Shown: one piece after another, positions 25,643 through 34,451 of the stretch
Layout: every line of letters begins with the position of its first letter
How positions within the stretch are numbered: position 1 is the first letter of the stretch
NCBI GenBank assembly: GCA_038239005.1
Contig: JBBSFE010000007.1
Coordinates: 44,422-108,421 of the forward strand
Length of the DNA stretch: 64,000 bases
Source of the DNA: DASXHD01 sp038239005
Lineage (GTDB): Bacteria > Myxococcota_A > Polyangia > Polyangiales > Polyangiaceae
Direction: 5' to 3'
Notes under the pieces: model-generated
Seen by the model: only the letters and a program-made list of their open reading frames with translations
Told to the model about the DNA's origin: nothing
The model's database searches: none
Translations under genes and position numbers: made by a program

Positions 25643-26746
25643 CTAACGCAGCAATAGAAAAATCGCGAGAGCAGAAGCTCCGAGGCGCATGACTTCGAGG
25701 GCGCGCGCCCAACGCTTTTGCTCGAGCAGCGCGCCCATGGAAATCAGGCCTCCCGCGAGCGCAACGCATGCCGCAGCAAGCGCCGCGGGCTTCAGTTGGC
25801 CGTGGAAGAACATCAGCCCGGACATCGCGGCGAGCAAAAGCATGTATTGTGCAACCACATAGCGGCGCACGTTCGGCGCGGGACGCACGTCGTACTTCGC
25901 GCGTCCAAAGACATCAGCGGCATACTTCGTCTCGCCGCCACCGACCCACGCGGGTGACGCGAGCCACACGCGTGCGCGATCGAATCCGCCGAGCGTCGTC
26001 GTGCGTCGCGCGAGGTCGACGTAGTAGTGGAGCTGCGCCCAAAGCGGGTTGTAGCTCGCGAGCGGTTTGGTGATTCCGTAGACGCACGTTTCGTCTTCTT
26101 CGATGTACGTGCCGAAGAGGCGGTCCCAGATGATGAGCGTCGCTGCGTAGTTCTTGTCGAGGTACTGCGGGTTCACCGCGTGATGCACGCGATGGTGCGA
26201 CGGCAGGTTGAGAACCCAATCGATCGGCCCGCGGATTTTTCCGACGAGCTGCGTGTGGATCCAAAATTGGTAGAGCGTCGAGAGCGCGTGCGTCACCGCG
26301 AAGACGAGCGGCGGAATGCCCGCGAAGGCGAGCGGCAGGTAAAACGGCAGCGAGGTCCAGCTCGTCGTGATGGATTGCCGAAGCGCGACGGCGAGGTTGT
26401 AGTCCTCGCTTTGATGGTGAACCACGTGCGCGGCCCAAAGAAGATTCACTTCGTGCGAGAGGCGATGCCACCAGTAGTAGAGAAAGTCGACGCCGATGAA
26501 CGCCACGAGCCACGCCTTCCACCCCGAGATCTCCAGGAGCTTGAAGTGCTCGTAGACGAGCGCGTAAATCGCGAGCTGACCGGCCGCGAAGAAGAGCGCC
26601 TCGATTTGCGACGCGACGCCGCACGAGAGATCGGTCACTGCGTCGGTCATGCGATAGACGCGCACACCGCGTACGCGCGCGACGGCCATTTCGACGCCAA
26701 TCAGCGCGAAGAAACCGGGCACCGCGACCGCGATCGGATCGACCAT
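25643..26746 (-). CDS. Sterol desaturase/fatty acid hydroxylase family protein
   Basis: A 367-aa integral membrane di-iron enzyme. The family's histidine clusters are all present: HRLSH, HVVHHQSEDYN and HHRVHH. They lie between hydrophobic helices, as in the sterol desaturase/fatty acid hydroxylase superfamily, which uses O2 to hydroxylate or desaturate lipids. Further C-terminal helices (residues ~290-365) follow the catalytic part. ATG 26746 (MVDPIAVAVPG) is preferred over an upstream frame extension. Myxobacteria make sterols and unusual lipids, so a lipid substrate is likely, but which one cannot be told. Divergent from the next gene with ~20 bp between starts. Confidence 0.9.
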   Translation of the reverse strand: MVDPIAVAVPGFFALIGVEMAVARVRGVRVYRMTDAVTDLSCGVASQIEALFFAAGQLAIYALVYEHFKLLEISGWKAWLVAFIGVDFLYYWWHRLSHEVNLLWAAHVVHHQSEDYNLAVALRQSITTSWTSLPFYLPLAFAGIPPLVFAVTHALSTLYQFWIHTQLVGKIRGPIDWVLNLPSHHRVHHAVNPQYLDKNYAATLIIWDRLFGTYIEEDETCVYGITKPLASYNPLWAQLHYYVDLARRTTTLGGFDRARVWLASPAWVGGGETKYAADVFGRAKYDVRPAPNVRRYVVAQYMLLLAAMSGLMFFHGQLKPAALAAACVALAGGLISMGALLEQKRWARALEVMRLGASALAIFLLLR

Positions 26747-26766
26747 CTCCTCTAGTGTATCGTCGG

Positions 26767-27579
26767 ATGATGCGGACGTGGGGAGCATGCTGCAGCTCAG
26801 TCACGCTCGCCGCGAGCCTCACGCTCTCCGCGAGCCTCGCGCTGCTCGCCTCTGCGCCGGCCCACGCCGACACATGCCCCACGCCCGAAGGCGGCTCGGC
26901 CAAGCTCGCGGCGGTCGACGCGCGCGAACGCATCGATTTTTTGCATCGCACGGTCGACGATCAAGCGCGTTACGCCCGCACTTGGAAGTGGGCGTGGTTT
27001 GCGATTGGCTCGGCCACGTTCGCGTCGAGCGCGGTTCAGGTTGCCGGCTGGGCCGCGGGCAACGACGTCACGCGCGAGGCGAACATCATCGACAACCTTG
27101 TGGTGTCTGCGTTCTCGATCGTCACGCCCGTGACGGCGATTCTCTTCGCGTTGCGCGTCGAGTCGGATGCGCCCGCGATCGATACGCTTCTCGCGCAAAC
27201 CGGAAACGGCGCGGCAGGCTCGTGCCTCGTGCTCGCGCGCATCGAAGAGCTCTTCGCGAAGGATGCCGCAGAAGAAGCGTTCAACACGAGCTGGATCGCA
27301 CACGTCACGGGTCTCATTGGGCTCGGCGCGATGTTCGCGATCATGGCCGTCGAAGCGGCAACCGAATCGAACCCCACCATTCGCGACGCGCATTGGATCA
27401 ACGCCATCACCAACACCGCGGGCGGGCTCATCCTCACCGAAGCGCAAATCCTCACGACGCCGACCGGCGCCGCGAACGGGTACAAGCGCTACTTGAAGGG
27501 TGAGCTGCCGAAGAAAACGGCAACCACGATCACCCCTATTTTCACGGGTTTGAGCCTCGGGATGCGAATTTCGTTCTGA
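26767..27579 (+). CDS. Exported membrane protein of unknown function
   Basis: A ~270-aa protein. The N-terminus has a long hydrophobic Ala/Ser/Leu signal ending near SAPAHAD. After it come a soluble loop (GGSAKLAAVDARERIDFLH) and four or so hydrophobic segments (WFAIGSATFASSAVQVAG, LVVSAFSIVTPVTAILFAL, HVTGLIGLGAMFAIMA). I recognise no family. The start is ATG 26767 or 26770; GTG 26755 is also in frame. It is divergent from the sterol-desaturase-type gene and 38 bp upstream of the FAD oxidoreductase gene on the same strand. Confidence 0.65.
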   Translation: MMRTWGACCSSVTLAASLTLSASLALLASAPAHADTCPTPEGGSAKLAAVDARERIDFLHRTVDDQARYARTWKWAWFAIGSATFASSAVQVAGWAAGNDVTREANIIDNLVVSAFSIVTPVTAILFALRVESDAPAIDTLLAQTGNGAAGSCLVLARIEELFAKDAAEEAFNTSWIAHVTGLIGLGAMFAIMAVEAATESNPTIRDAHWINAITNTAGGLILTEAQILTTPTGAANGYKRYLKGELPKKTATTITPIFTGLSLGMRISF

Positions 27580-27617
27580 AGCTGTCACGAAACGCGTGGC
27601 TCGCGCGTGTCGTGATC

Positions 27618-28796
27618 ATGAAACCGAACGCACGATTCGATGTGGTGGTCGTCGGCGCTGGGCTCTCAGGACTCATGTGCGCGGCGTGGCTCGCGCGGCG
27701 CGGTGCGTCGGTGGCCGTGCTCGAGCGGGCATCGCGCGTGGGCGGGCGCGCGCTGAGCCCTGCGGTTGGCGATGTGGCCGTGAACCTCGGCGCGCACGCG
27801 CTCTATCTTGGCGGCCCCGGCGAACGCGCGCTTCGCGATCTCGGCGTCGTGCTCGATGGAACCAAACCGAGCGCGAACGACGCATGGCTCACGGACGACG
27901 ATGGCGTCTTTCGATCACCGACGTCCGTCTTCTCGCTGCTAGGGTCGCGACAGTTCTCGTTCGGCGAGCGCATGTCGCTTGCTAAATTTTTCGCCACACT
28001 CGATTTCATCAAGCCTGCGTCGCTCGCCGGAAAGTCGACCGCAGCTTGGCTCGACGAGCGCGGATACGGACCGCGCGCGCGCCGCTTCATGGACGCGATG
28101 ATTCGCGTGAGCACCTACAGCAACGCGCCCGACGTGCTCCCGGCATCCGTTGCGGTGCGCCAGCTTCAGATCGCGATTGGGCTCCGCGCAAAAGGCGTGA
28201 TGTATCTATCGCATGGCTGGCAGTCGATCGCCCTGCAGCTCGAGGCCATTGCCGTCGGCGCGGGGGCACGCATCGAGACGAATGCCCACGCCGTGCACGT
28301 CGCGCCGGGTAGCGTCGAAATGGATGGCGGGCGCATCGAATGCAAACACGCGATCGTCGCTTTGCCTCGCGCACAGGCCGCGCTGCTCGTGCCGGAGATC
28401 GGAAAACCCGTGGGGCCTCCGCTGCGTGCGGCGTGCATCGACATGACGATTGATGCGCCCCCCGAAAGAACGCTGGTCTTTGGACTCGAGAAACCCCACT
28501 ACTTTTCCGTGCATTCTGCACGCACCGCGCACGCGCTCAGGTATCTCGCGCCCGGCGAGGTGGGCTCCGAGAAGAAGGCCGAGCTCGAAGCGTGGCTCGA
28601 TCGCGCTGTGCCCGATTGGCGCGGCCACGTGGTCGCGCAGAGGTTTTTGCCGGAGATGGAAGTCTCCGGTGCGTTTCCCGCGCCGCCTCCGGCGCTCGCG
28701 CACGTGTCGTTCGCGTCGGATTGGGCGAGCGAAGAGCATGTGTTGCTCGACGCAGCAGCCGCGAGCGCGGAGACTGCGGTGGCGAAGGCTGCATGA
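27618..28796 (+). CDS. FAD-dependent oxidoreductase (phytoene desaturase/amine oxidase-like)
   Basis: A ~392-aa flavoprotein. The N-terminal dinucleotide fold has VVVVGAGLSGLMCA, the ribose-binding Glu in VLERASRVGGRA, and NLGAHALYLGG. Later parts (GYGPRARRFMDAM, LSHGWQSIA, the C-terminal FASDWASEE) follow the pattern of NAD(P)/FAD-binding amine oxidase and phytoene desaturase-like proteins. The substrate is not clear. Start ATG 27618 (GTG 27612 is in frame). The stop overlaps the start of the sigma-factor gene by 4 nt (ATGA), so the pair is probably translated together. Confidence 0.85.
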   Translation: MKPNARFDVVVVGAGLSGLMCAAWLARRGASVAVLERASRVGGRALSPAVGDVAVNLGAHALYLGGPGERALRDLGVVLDGTKPSANDAWLTDDDGVFRSPTSVFSLLGSRQFSFGERMSLAKFFATLDFIKPASLAGKSTAAWLDERGYGPRARRFMDAMIRVSTYSNAPDVLPASVAVRQLQIAIGLRAKGVMYLSHGWQSIALQLEAIAVGAGARIETNAHAVHVAPGSVEMDGGRIECKHAIVALPRAQAALLVPEIGKPVGPPLRAACIDMTIDAPPERTLVFGLEKPHYFSVHSARTAHALRYLAPGEVGSEKKAELEAWLDRAVPDWRGHVVAQRFLPEMEVSGAFPAPPPALAHVSFASDWASEEHVLLDAAAASAETAVAKAA

Positions 28797-29707
28797 CCGT
28801 TCGAGAGCACATCGCCAGCGTCGACGAGAAGAAAGTCTGGGCCGCGTGTTATCGCGTGACCGGATGCGCCGCCGACGCCGACGAGGTGCTCCAAGAAGCG
28901 TTTGCGCGCGCGCTCGAAACCGAGCCCGAGGTGTCGGGCGATCGCCCGCTCGAGCCTTGGATCATGAAGGTCGCGATGAGGCTCGCCATCGATCGACTGC
29001 GTCGCCGGCGTGAGTCCAGCTACGACGGGCCATGGCTTCCATCGCCCATCGAGGAAGCCGAGGTGGCGCTCGCGCCATCCGCGCGGTACGAGCTCGTCGA
29101 GAGCGCGACGTTTGCGTTTTTGCTCGCGCTCGAAGCGCTTACGCCTTCGCAACGTGCGGCGCTCGTGCTGCGCGACGTGCTCGATCTTTCGGTGGTCGAA
29201 GCTGCGGAGGTATTGGGCGAGTCGGAAGAGAACGTGCGCACGCTTCACCATCGAGCGCGCGAGAAGCTCGCCGACTATGATCGCGATCGCGTTCAACCGG
29301 GCGCGGTCGTGCGTGATCGCGCGCGCGCCGTGCTCGAGGCGTTATTTGGTCATCTCGTCGCGGGCGACACGACCGCCGCGCTCGGGCTTCTCGCGGATGG
29401 CGCGCGCCTCGTGAACGACGCAGGTGGCGTGTTTCACGCGGCGCGGCGCATCGTCCGCGGGCCCGATCGCATCGTGCGTTTCTATCTTGGCCTCTTGAAG
29501 AAGCTCGGGCTGCCGGATGAAACGCGCGTGCGCACGTTCAACGGGTTGCCGGCGATCGAGATGTTCTATCGCAAGAACATGGGTCGCTACGCGCCGCACT
29601 TGGTGACTGGGATCGTCCTCGATCACAGCGGCCGCGTGGAGACCGTATTCAGCGTGCTCGCGCCACGGAAGCTCGAGCATCTGGTTCGTGGTGGCGCACC
29701 GACGTGA
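28793..29707 (+). CDS. ECF41-type RNA polymerase sigma factor with C-terminal SnoaL-like domain
   Basis: A 304-aa extracytoplasmic-function sigma factor. Region 2 is seen in VWAACYRVTGCAADADEVLQEAF, split here as VWAACYRVTG and ADEVLQEAF; region 4 is LTPSQRAALVLRD to SEENVRTLHHRAREKL. The ~110-residue C-terminal extension (LLADGARLVNDAGGVFHAARR, GPDRIVRFYLGLLKKLG) resembles the SnoaL-like domain of ECF41 proteins, with NDAGG where DGGG is common. In ECF41 this domain controls activity in place of an anti-sigma factor. It overlaps the FAD oxidoreductase gene, whereas ECF41 genes usually sit next to a carboxymuconolactone-decarboxylase-type gene; here the flavoenzyme takes that place. Confidence 0.85.
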   Translation: MTVREHIASVDEKKVWAACYRVTGCAADADEVLQEAFARALETEPEVSGDRPLEPWIMKVAMRLAIDRLRRRRESSYDGPWLPSPIEEAEVALAPSARYELVESATFAFLLALEALTPSQRAALVLRDVLDLSVVEAAEVLGESEENVRTLHHRAREKLADYDRDRVQPGAVVRDRARAVLEALFGHLVAGDTTAALGLLADGARLVNDAGGVFHAARRIVRGPDRIVRFYLGLLKKLGLPDETRVRTFNGLPAIEMFYRKNMGRYAPHLVTGIVLDHSGRVETVFSVLAPRKLEHLVRGGAPT

Positions 29708-29720
29708 CCACCGACGAGCC

Positions 29721-31397
29721 CTAGGGCGATTTGCGATCGAGGGGGACGGTCATTTGCTTTGGCTCGGGGACTGCTGCTTCAGAGTCGGCGATCGCATCGT
29801 CATCGATTACGGCGACGCGGCGAGTGGTTTCACCGCTACCCATGCCCGGCATGAAGTGCTCGACCCATTTTGCGAGCTCGGGGTTCTTGGCGTACTCCGT
29901 GTGGAGACGCTGCCACTCTTCGTCGCTCGCGCCGTTGCCTTCGGTCGCCTCGAGGAGATCGATCAGAAACAAATCGCGCAACGGGACGGGGAGGCACTCT
30001 CCTCGTTTGCGCGCGACGTCTAGCGCGGCTGCGCGGTCGCCGCGGAGGAGCGCTTGGGCGAAGCGCGCGCGGAACATCATCGCTCCCATGTGCGCGAAGC
30101 CTGGATTCGAGATCGACGCCAGCGCCGTGTCGGCGAGAGTTGTCTTGCGAAGTGCGATGAGCGCGAACGCACGTTCGAGCTCCAGGCTCGGGATTGCGAT
30201 GTCCCAATACGCGGCGCGGAGCGCGGCTGACGCGTTTGCATGATGCAGGCCTTTGTCGGCACGCTCGAGCGCCTTCTCGAAATCGCACGCGCGTTCGGAG
30301 GCGCGGGCGAGCTCGAGCCATGCGTCTGGGCTGCGCGAGTGTCGAGAGAGAATCTCGAGCGACTCCGCATCGCCGCGTAACGCACCGAGCGTGGCTTGAC
30401 GCCGCACGCTGCGATACGTGCCCGCGCTCGCGAGGGCCATCGCCGTGAGCACCAACACGGCGAGAGCGAGCCCGCCGAGCACCGCGCCGAGGCGACCCAG
30501 GTCGATGCCTCCATGCGGTCCCATAAAGAGAACTGCACCTACGAAGAGCGACGCGGCCGCGAAGCGCAGGAAGAATCGGCCGACGCGACGCTTCGGCAGC
30601 AACGGCGGTTGCATCGCCGGTGCGTCGGGAAGCGCGGTTGGCTCCGGTGCGACACGCGCGCGCCATTCGTCGAGGGGCGCGCCTTCGTCTTCTTTTGCGG
30701 CGTGGCGATACGCGCTGCGTTTCTCTTCGCGTGCATAGTTTCGAAGCGCGAAGACGAGGCGTTGTTCTTGCCCGCCGATGTCGTCGAAAAATGGCGCGCC
30801 TCGCTCGAGGGTTTCGCGAACGTCCGCTTTGCGGTCTTCGTTCGCCGCGACGATGGCGCGTGCGAGCTCGGCGTTGCCCCACGTGGCAGGTGAGGCGTCT
30901 CGGGCACACGCGAGATTGGCGTCTTCGAGAGCGCGCGCGTGATCGCGCATGGACGCGCGTGCAAGCGCGCGAATCGAATGTGCCCACGCCAGGTGGACCT
31001 TCTCGTCACCACGACCCACGCGGCCGAGCGGAACGGCGAGCGCTCGAGTTGCGATTGCTTCGGCGCTCTTCGCATCGCCCGCTTGAAGCGCGAGCACCGC
31101 GCGATGACTCGCCGCGAGCCGACGGCCAAGCCGACTCGGAAATCTCATCGATGCGATCGTCACTTCGGCGCCACCGCGATCGCCGCGCGCGATCTGATCG
31201 TGTGCGCGATTGAGCGGCACGACATCGTCGAGCATCTTTCGCGTGAACCATCCGGCCCACGTCATCCACGCGGCGAGCGCCAAGAGTGGTACCCCCGCGA
31301 TCGGCAACACCGGCAAAAGCGGCAGGCCGACGACACCAAAGAGGGCGCCGAAGATGTACCGCTTGCGCGCAAACGCACGTGCCGGGTGCTCACTCAC
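29721..31397 (-). CDS. Membrane protein with TPR-like helical repeats
   Basis: A ~558-aa protein. Hydrophobic helices lie near residues 15-45 (GALFGVVGLPLLPVLPIAG) and about 280-325 (FAAASLFVGAVLFMG, GLALAVLVLTAMALA). Between and after them are helical repeats with TPR-like spacing of Ala and aromatic residues (AHSIRALARASMRDHARAL; DAWLELARASERACDFEKAL). The C-terminus is acidic. GTG 31397 is my choice of start; no good ribosome site is seen. A role in protein assembly at the inner membrane is plausible but not shown. It is divergent from the primase-polymerase gene with about 30 bp between starts. Confidence 0.65.
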   Translation of the reverse strand: MSEHPARAFARKRYIFGALFGVVGLPLLPVLPIAGVPLLALAAWMTWAGWFTRKMLDDVVPLNRAHDQIARGDRGGAEVTIASMRFPSRLGRRLAASHRAVLALQAGDAKSAEAIATRALAVPLGRVGRGDEKVHLAWAHSIRALARASMRDHARALEDANLACARDASPATWGNAELARAIVAANEDRKADVRETLERGAPFFDDIGGQEQRLVFALRNYAREEKRSAYRHAAKEDEGAPLDEWRARVAPEPTALPDAPAMQPPLLPKRRVGRFFLRFAAASLFVGAVLFMGPHGGIDLGRLGAVLGGLALAVLVLTAMALASAGTYRSVRRQATLGALRGDAESLEILSRHSRSPDAWLELARASERACDFEKALERADKGLHHANASAALRAAYWDIAIPSLELERAFALIALRKTTLADTALASISNPGFAHMGAMMFRARFAQALLRGDRAAALDVARKRGECLPVPLRDLFLIDLLEATEGNGASDEEWQRLHTEYAKNPELAKWVEHFMPGMGSGETTRRVAVIDDDAIADSEAAVPEPKQMTVPLDRKSP

Positions 31398-31426
31398 TTG
31401 GCCAACATCATGCCATGCTGCTCTCG

Positions 31427-32650
31427 ATGGCGGCAGCGAAGAAGCCGAAGGTCGAAGCAGAGCGTGAGGTGTTGGTCGTCGCGGATCGCGAGGTCGTCGT
31501 GACGAATCCGCGCAAAATATTTTTCCCCGTAGCGGGTCACACGAAGCTCGACCTCGTGAAGTACTACATCGCCGTCGCGGACGGCGCGGTGCGCGGAGTG
31601 TCGAATCGACCGATGGCACTCAAGCGTTTCGTGCACGGCGCGGCGCGGCCCGCCTTCTTCCAGAAGCGCGCGCCCGAGGGTCGTCCAGATTGGATCAAAA
31701 CGGCGACGCTCCGCTTTCCTTCGGGTCGCACCGCCGATGAAATCGTCGTCACCGACGCAGCCGAGCTCGCGTGGATCGCGAATCTCGGGTGCATCGACCT
31801 CAACCCACACCCTACGCGCGCAAGCGATTTGGAGCATCCGGACGAGCTTCGCGTCGATCTCGATCCGCAGCCCGGCATCGCGTGGAAGCAAATCGTCGAG
31901 GTCGCAGGCGTGGTTCGAGAAGTGCTCGATGACATGAAGTGCATCGGGTGGCCGAAGACGAGCGGCTCGCGTGGCATCCACGTGTACGTGCGCATCCAGC
32001 CAAGATGGAGCTTTGCCGATGTGCGCCGCGCCGCGCTCGCGATTGCGCGCGAGGTCGAGCGACGCGCGCCAAAGATCGCAACGAGCAAGTGGTGGAAGGA
32101 AGAGCGACACGGCGTCTTCCTCGACTACAACCAGAACGCCAAAGACCGCACGGTTGCGAGCGCATATTCCGTGCGACCCACGAAGGACGCACGCGTGTCG
32201 ATGCCACTCGCGTGGGACGCACTGAAGGAGTGCGAGCCCGGCGACTTCACGCTCGCGACCGTTCCGAAGCTCTTCGCCAAACACGGCGACGCACACGCCG
32301 CGATCGACGACGACCCTTGCTCGCTCGACGCACTACTCGAGCTCGCCGCATCGCAACCCGCCGAAGAGAGAGTTTCGAAGACGCCAGCGCGCCGCGCCAA
32401 GCACCCTCTCTTGATCATTGCGCGCTCGAAAGACAAAGACGCCGCCCTCGCGGGGCTCGAGCGCTGGAAGCGAAAGTATCCGCGCGCGGCGGAGAAGCTC
32501 GCTGACGATGACGTGCTCGTCGATGCGATGCGCGGACGCTTCACCACATGGACGCGCATTCGTGTCAACCTGCGCAACGTTCCCGAATCGGATCGCCCGC
32601 CGCAAGAGCCACCCGATCCCGAATACGAAGCCGAGGCCTTTCATCCATGA
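31427..32650 (+). CDS. LigD-type primase-polymerase (Prim-PolC/PolD1-like)
   Basis: A 407-aa archaeo-eukaryotic primase superfamily polymerase that adds nucleotides in break or gap repair. The fold is recognisable from MALKRFVHGAARPAFFQ, DLDPQPGIAW (the catalytic Asp pair in RVDLDP), TSGSRGIHVYVRI and FLDYNQNAKDRTVASAYS. The C-terminal ~90 residues (DKDAALAGLERWK, RGRFTTWTRIRVNL) match, as I recall, the stand-alone mycobacterial polymerases of the Rv3730c/PolD1 type, not the LigD fusion. ATG 31427 or 31415. It has no ligase domain; an ATP-dependent ligase lies 0.7 kb away on the other strand. Overlaps the next gene by 4 nt. Confidence 0.85.
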   Translation: MAAAKKPKVEAEREVLVVADREVVVTNPRKIFFPVAGHTKLDLVKYYIAVADGAVRGVSNRPMALKRFVHGAARPAFFQKRAPEGRPDWIKTATLRFPSGRTADEIVVTDAAELAWIANLGCIDLNPHPTRASDLEHPDELRVDLDPQPGIAWKQIVEVAGVVREVLDDMKCIGWPKTSGSRGIHVYVRIQPRWSFADVRRAALAIAREVERRAPKIATSKWWKEERHGVFLDYNQNAKDRTVASAYSVRPTKDARVSMPLAWDALKECEPGDFTLATVPKLFAKHGDAHAAIDDDPCSLDALLELAASQPAEERVSKTPARRAKHPLLIIARSKDKDAALAGLERWKRKYPRAAEKLADDDVLVDAMRGRFTTWTRIRVNLRNVPESDRPPQEPPDPEYEAEAFHP

Positions 32651-33309
32651 AGCGATTTTTCGTGATGCTCGTGTTCGCGGCCTGCAAGCGCGACGAGTCG
32701 ACGACGACTGCGCCCACCGAGACAACGACATCGACGATGACCGCGAGCGCAACTGCGGCGGCGACGACTCCGACGACGACCTCGAGCGTCACGGTTTTGC
32801 GCACGCCGCTTCCGCGCGCCAAAGACGTCCTTCCGGCAGGTGAAGTCTCGGGCGACTCGCTCGTCGTCACCGGCGACGGCTATCGATTTCAGATCCCGCC
32901 AGGCTTGGCGGGCAATGATCGTCCGTTTGGAGTCGTGTACAGCGGCACGTACGCCGGCATGATCTCCGATGCGAAGCTCTCCGTGTGGGTCACGAAAGAG
33001 GCGTTCAAGAGCGACACCAAAGCGCTCGTCGTGCGCGAGACCACGGCTGCGAAAGCAGCGAGCGCCAAGGTCGATCCGGCGGAGCCATCGTTCATTACCA
33101 CCGCGGGCGTCGCCGACACTTCGCACGCGCAGCGTTTCATCGCGCACTTTCCCGATCGCATCGAGCTGCGTGTGATGACGGTGAATGCCGGAAACGCGTT
33201 CATCCTGCATTGCGAAACGCCCGAGGCGCCGAACGCGTGGATCAACGTCGGGAGCACGTGCATGACCCGCGGCGTCACGCTGCACGTCGCGCCGCCCCCG
33301 GGAAAATAG
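32647..33309 (+). CDS. Thr-rich lipoprotein overlapping the primase-polymerase gene
   Basis: A 220-aa protein. MKRFFVMLVFAACKRDES is a lipoprotein signal, followed by ~35 residues dominated by Thr/Ala (TTTAPTETTTSTMTA). The rest is a compact alpha/beta domain (VVTGDGYRFQIPPGLAG, GMISDAKLSVWVT, HFPDRIELRVMTV) with two Cys near the C-terminus. The family is not recognised. ATG 32647 overlaps the polymerase stop (ATGA), so an envelope lipoprotein is translationally tied to a DNA-repair enzyme. Its 3' end is one base from the convergent ligase gene. Confidence 0.7.
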   Translation: MKRFFVMLVFAACKRDESTTTAPTETTTSTMTASATAAATTPTTTSSVTVLRTPLPRAKDVLPAGEVSGDSLVVTGDGYRFQIPPGLAGNDRPFGVVYSGTYAGMISDAKLSVWVTKEAFKSDTKALVVRETTAAKAASAKVDPAEPSFITTAGVADTSHAQRFIAHFPDRIELRVMTVNAGNAFILHCETPEAPNAWINVGSTCMTRGVTLHVAPPPGK

Positions 33310-33310
33310 A

Positions 33311-34390
33311 TTAGGCGCCGAAAATTTTCGCGACCTCGTAGGGCGGCGTGACATCGAGCTGGCTGTACGTGCACTCGCTCGGCTTCTTGTCAACGCGCCA
33401 ATGTTTGAAGTGCGACGAGTGGCGAAAACGGCGCCCTTGCATGTGATCGAACGAGACTTCGCACACGCGCTCGACGCGTAGCGGCTCCCACGACAAATCT
33501 TTTTTTGAGTTCCACCGACTTTTCATGCCGGGTTTGCGATCGGCTCCGTGCTGCGCTTGGGCCCAATCCGCCCATGGGTGACCGTTGGTTGCGTTCTCGC
33601 GGAGCGGCGTGAGCTCTTGGAGCAGCTCTCTCCGGCGCTCGGCTTTGAACGACGAGCAGATGCCGATGTGCTGGAGGTGTCCTTCGGCGTTGTAGAGACC
33701 GAGAAGCAGCGAGCCGATGGCTTCGTCTTTGGCGTCTTTGTACCAGCGGAAACCGGCGACGGCGCAATCGAGTGTGCGCTCGTGCTTGATCTTGATCATC
33801 GTGCGCTTGCCCGGCGAGTAGACAAGGTTCTCGTCTTTCGCGACGACACCATCGAGCCCGGCGCCTTCGAAGCGATTGAACCAATCGGTGGCGAGCGCGC
33901 GATCACGCGTTGCGGGCGTGAGATAAATCGGCGGCGCCGATGCTGCGAGCGCGGTCTCGAGCTTGGCGCGGCGTTCCTTTTGCGGCCGGTCGCGCAAATC
34001 TTCGTCGCCGACCGCGAGCATGTCGAACGCGACATACGAAGCGGGCCACTGCGCGGCGAGTGTCTTCACGCGCGACTCCGCGGGATGGATGCGCTGAAGC
34101 AGCGCCTCGAAATCGAGCACGCCGCCGTGCGCGATCACGATCTCGCCGTCGAGCACGCATCGCTCGGGGGTGTGCGCGCGCAGTGGCGCCGCAAGCTCGG
34201 GAAAATATCGCTGGAGCGGCTTGAGATCGCGGCTCTGAATCTGAATGTTGTCGCCGTCGCGAAAAATCATCGCGCGAAACCCATCCCATTTCGGCTCGAA
34301 AATGAAATTCGCTCCCTCGGGTATTCCACTCGTGAGCTTCGCAAGCATCGGCAACACAGGCGGCTGGAACGGCAGCTTCACGACTTGCAA
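33311..34390 (-). CDS. ligC: ATP-dependent DNA ligase (LigC-like)
   Basis: A 359-aa enzyme that seals nicks using ATP. The nucleotidyltransferase motif I is EPKWDGFRAM, with the adenylated Lys in KWDG. Motif III-like YVAFDMLAVG, motif IV LDGVVAKDE and motif V IKIKHERTLDC are in order. The OB-fold part ends with EPLRVERVCEVSFDHMQG. Length and order match the stand-alone LigC type, which in mycobacteria (Rv3731) lies beside a polymerase like the one at 31427. It sits 61 bp downstream of polX on the same strand, so both may be one transcript. No Ku gene is in the window, so a nonhomologous end-joining role is not supported here. Confidence 0.9.
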   Translation of the reverse strand: MQVVKLPFQPPVLPMLAKLTSGIPEGANFIFEPKWDGFRAMIFRDGDNIQIQSRDLKPLQRYFPELAAPLRAHTPERCVLDGEIVIAHGGVLDFEALLQRIHPAESRVKTLAAQWPASYVAFDMLAVGDEDLRDRPQKERRAKLETALAASAPPIYLTPATRDRALATDWFNRFEGAGLDGVVAKDENLVYSPGKRTMIKIKHERTLDCAVAGFRWYKDAKDEAIGSLLLGLYNAEGHLQHIGICSSFKAERRRELLQELTPLRENATNGHPWADWAQAQHGADRKPGMKSRWNSKKDLSWEPLRVERVCEVSFDHMQGRRFRHSSHFKHWRVDKKPSECTYSQLDVTPPYEVAKIFGA

Positions 34391-34451
34391 TGGTAATCCA
34401 TCAGCATGCGAAATCTCGACGACCGTGACGTTGGCCGTCAGCTCGATGTGA

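Noticed and set aside
33311..34390. Complete bacterial nonhomologous end-joining system (Ku-LigD)
   Set aside because: Polymerase and ligase are separate and no Ku-like gene is present in the window.
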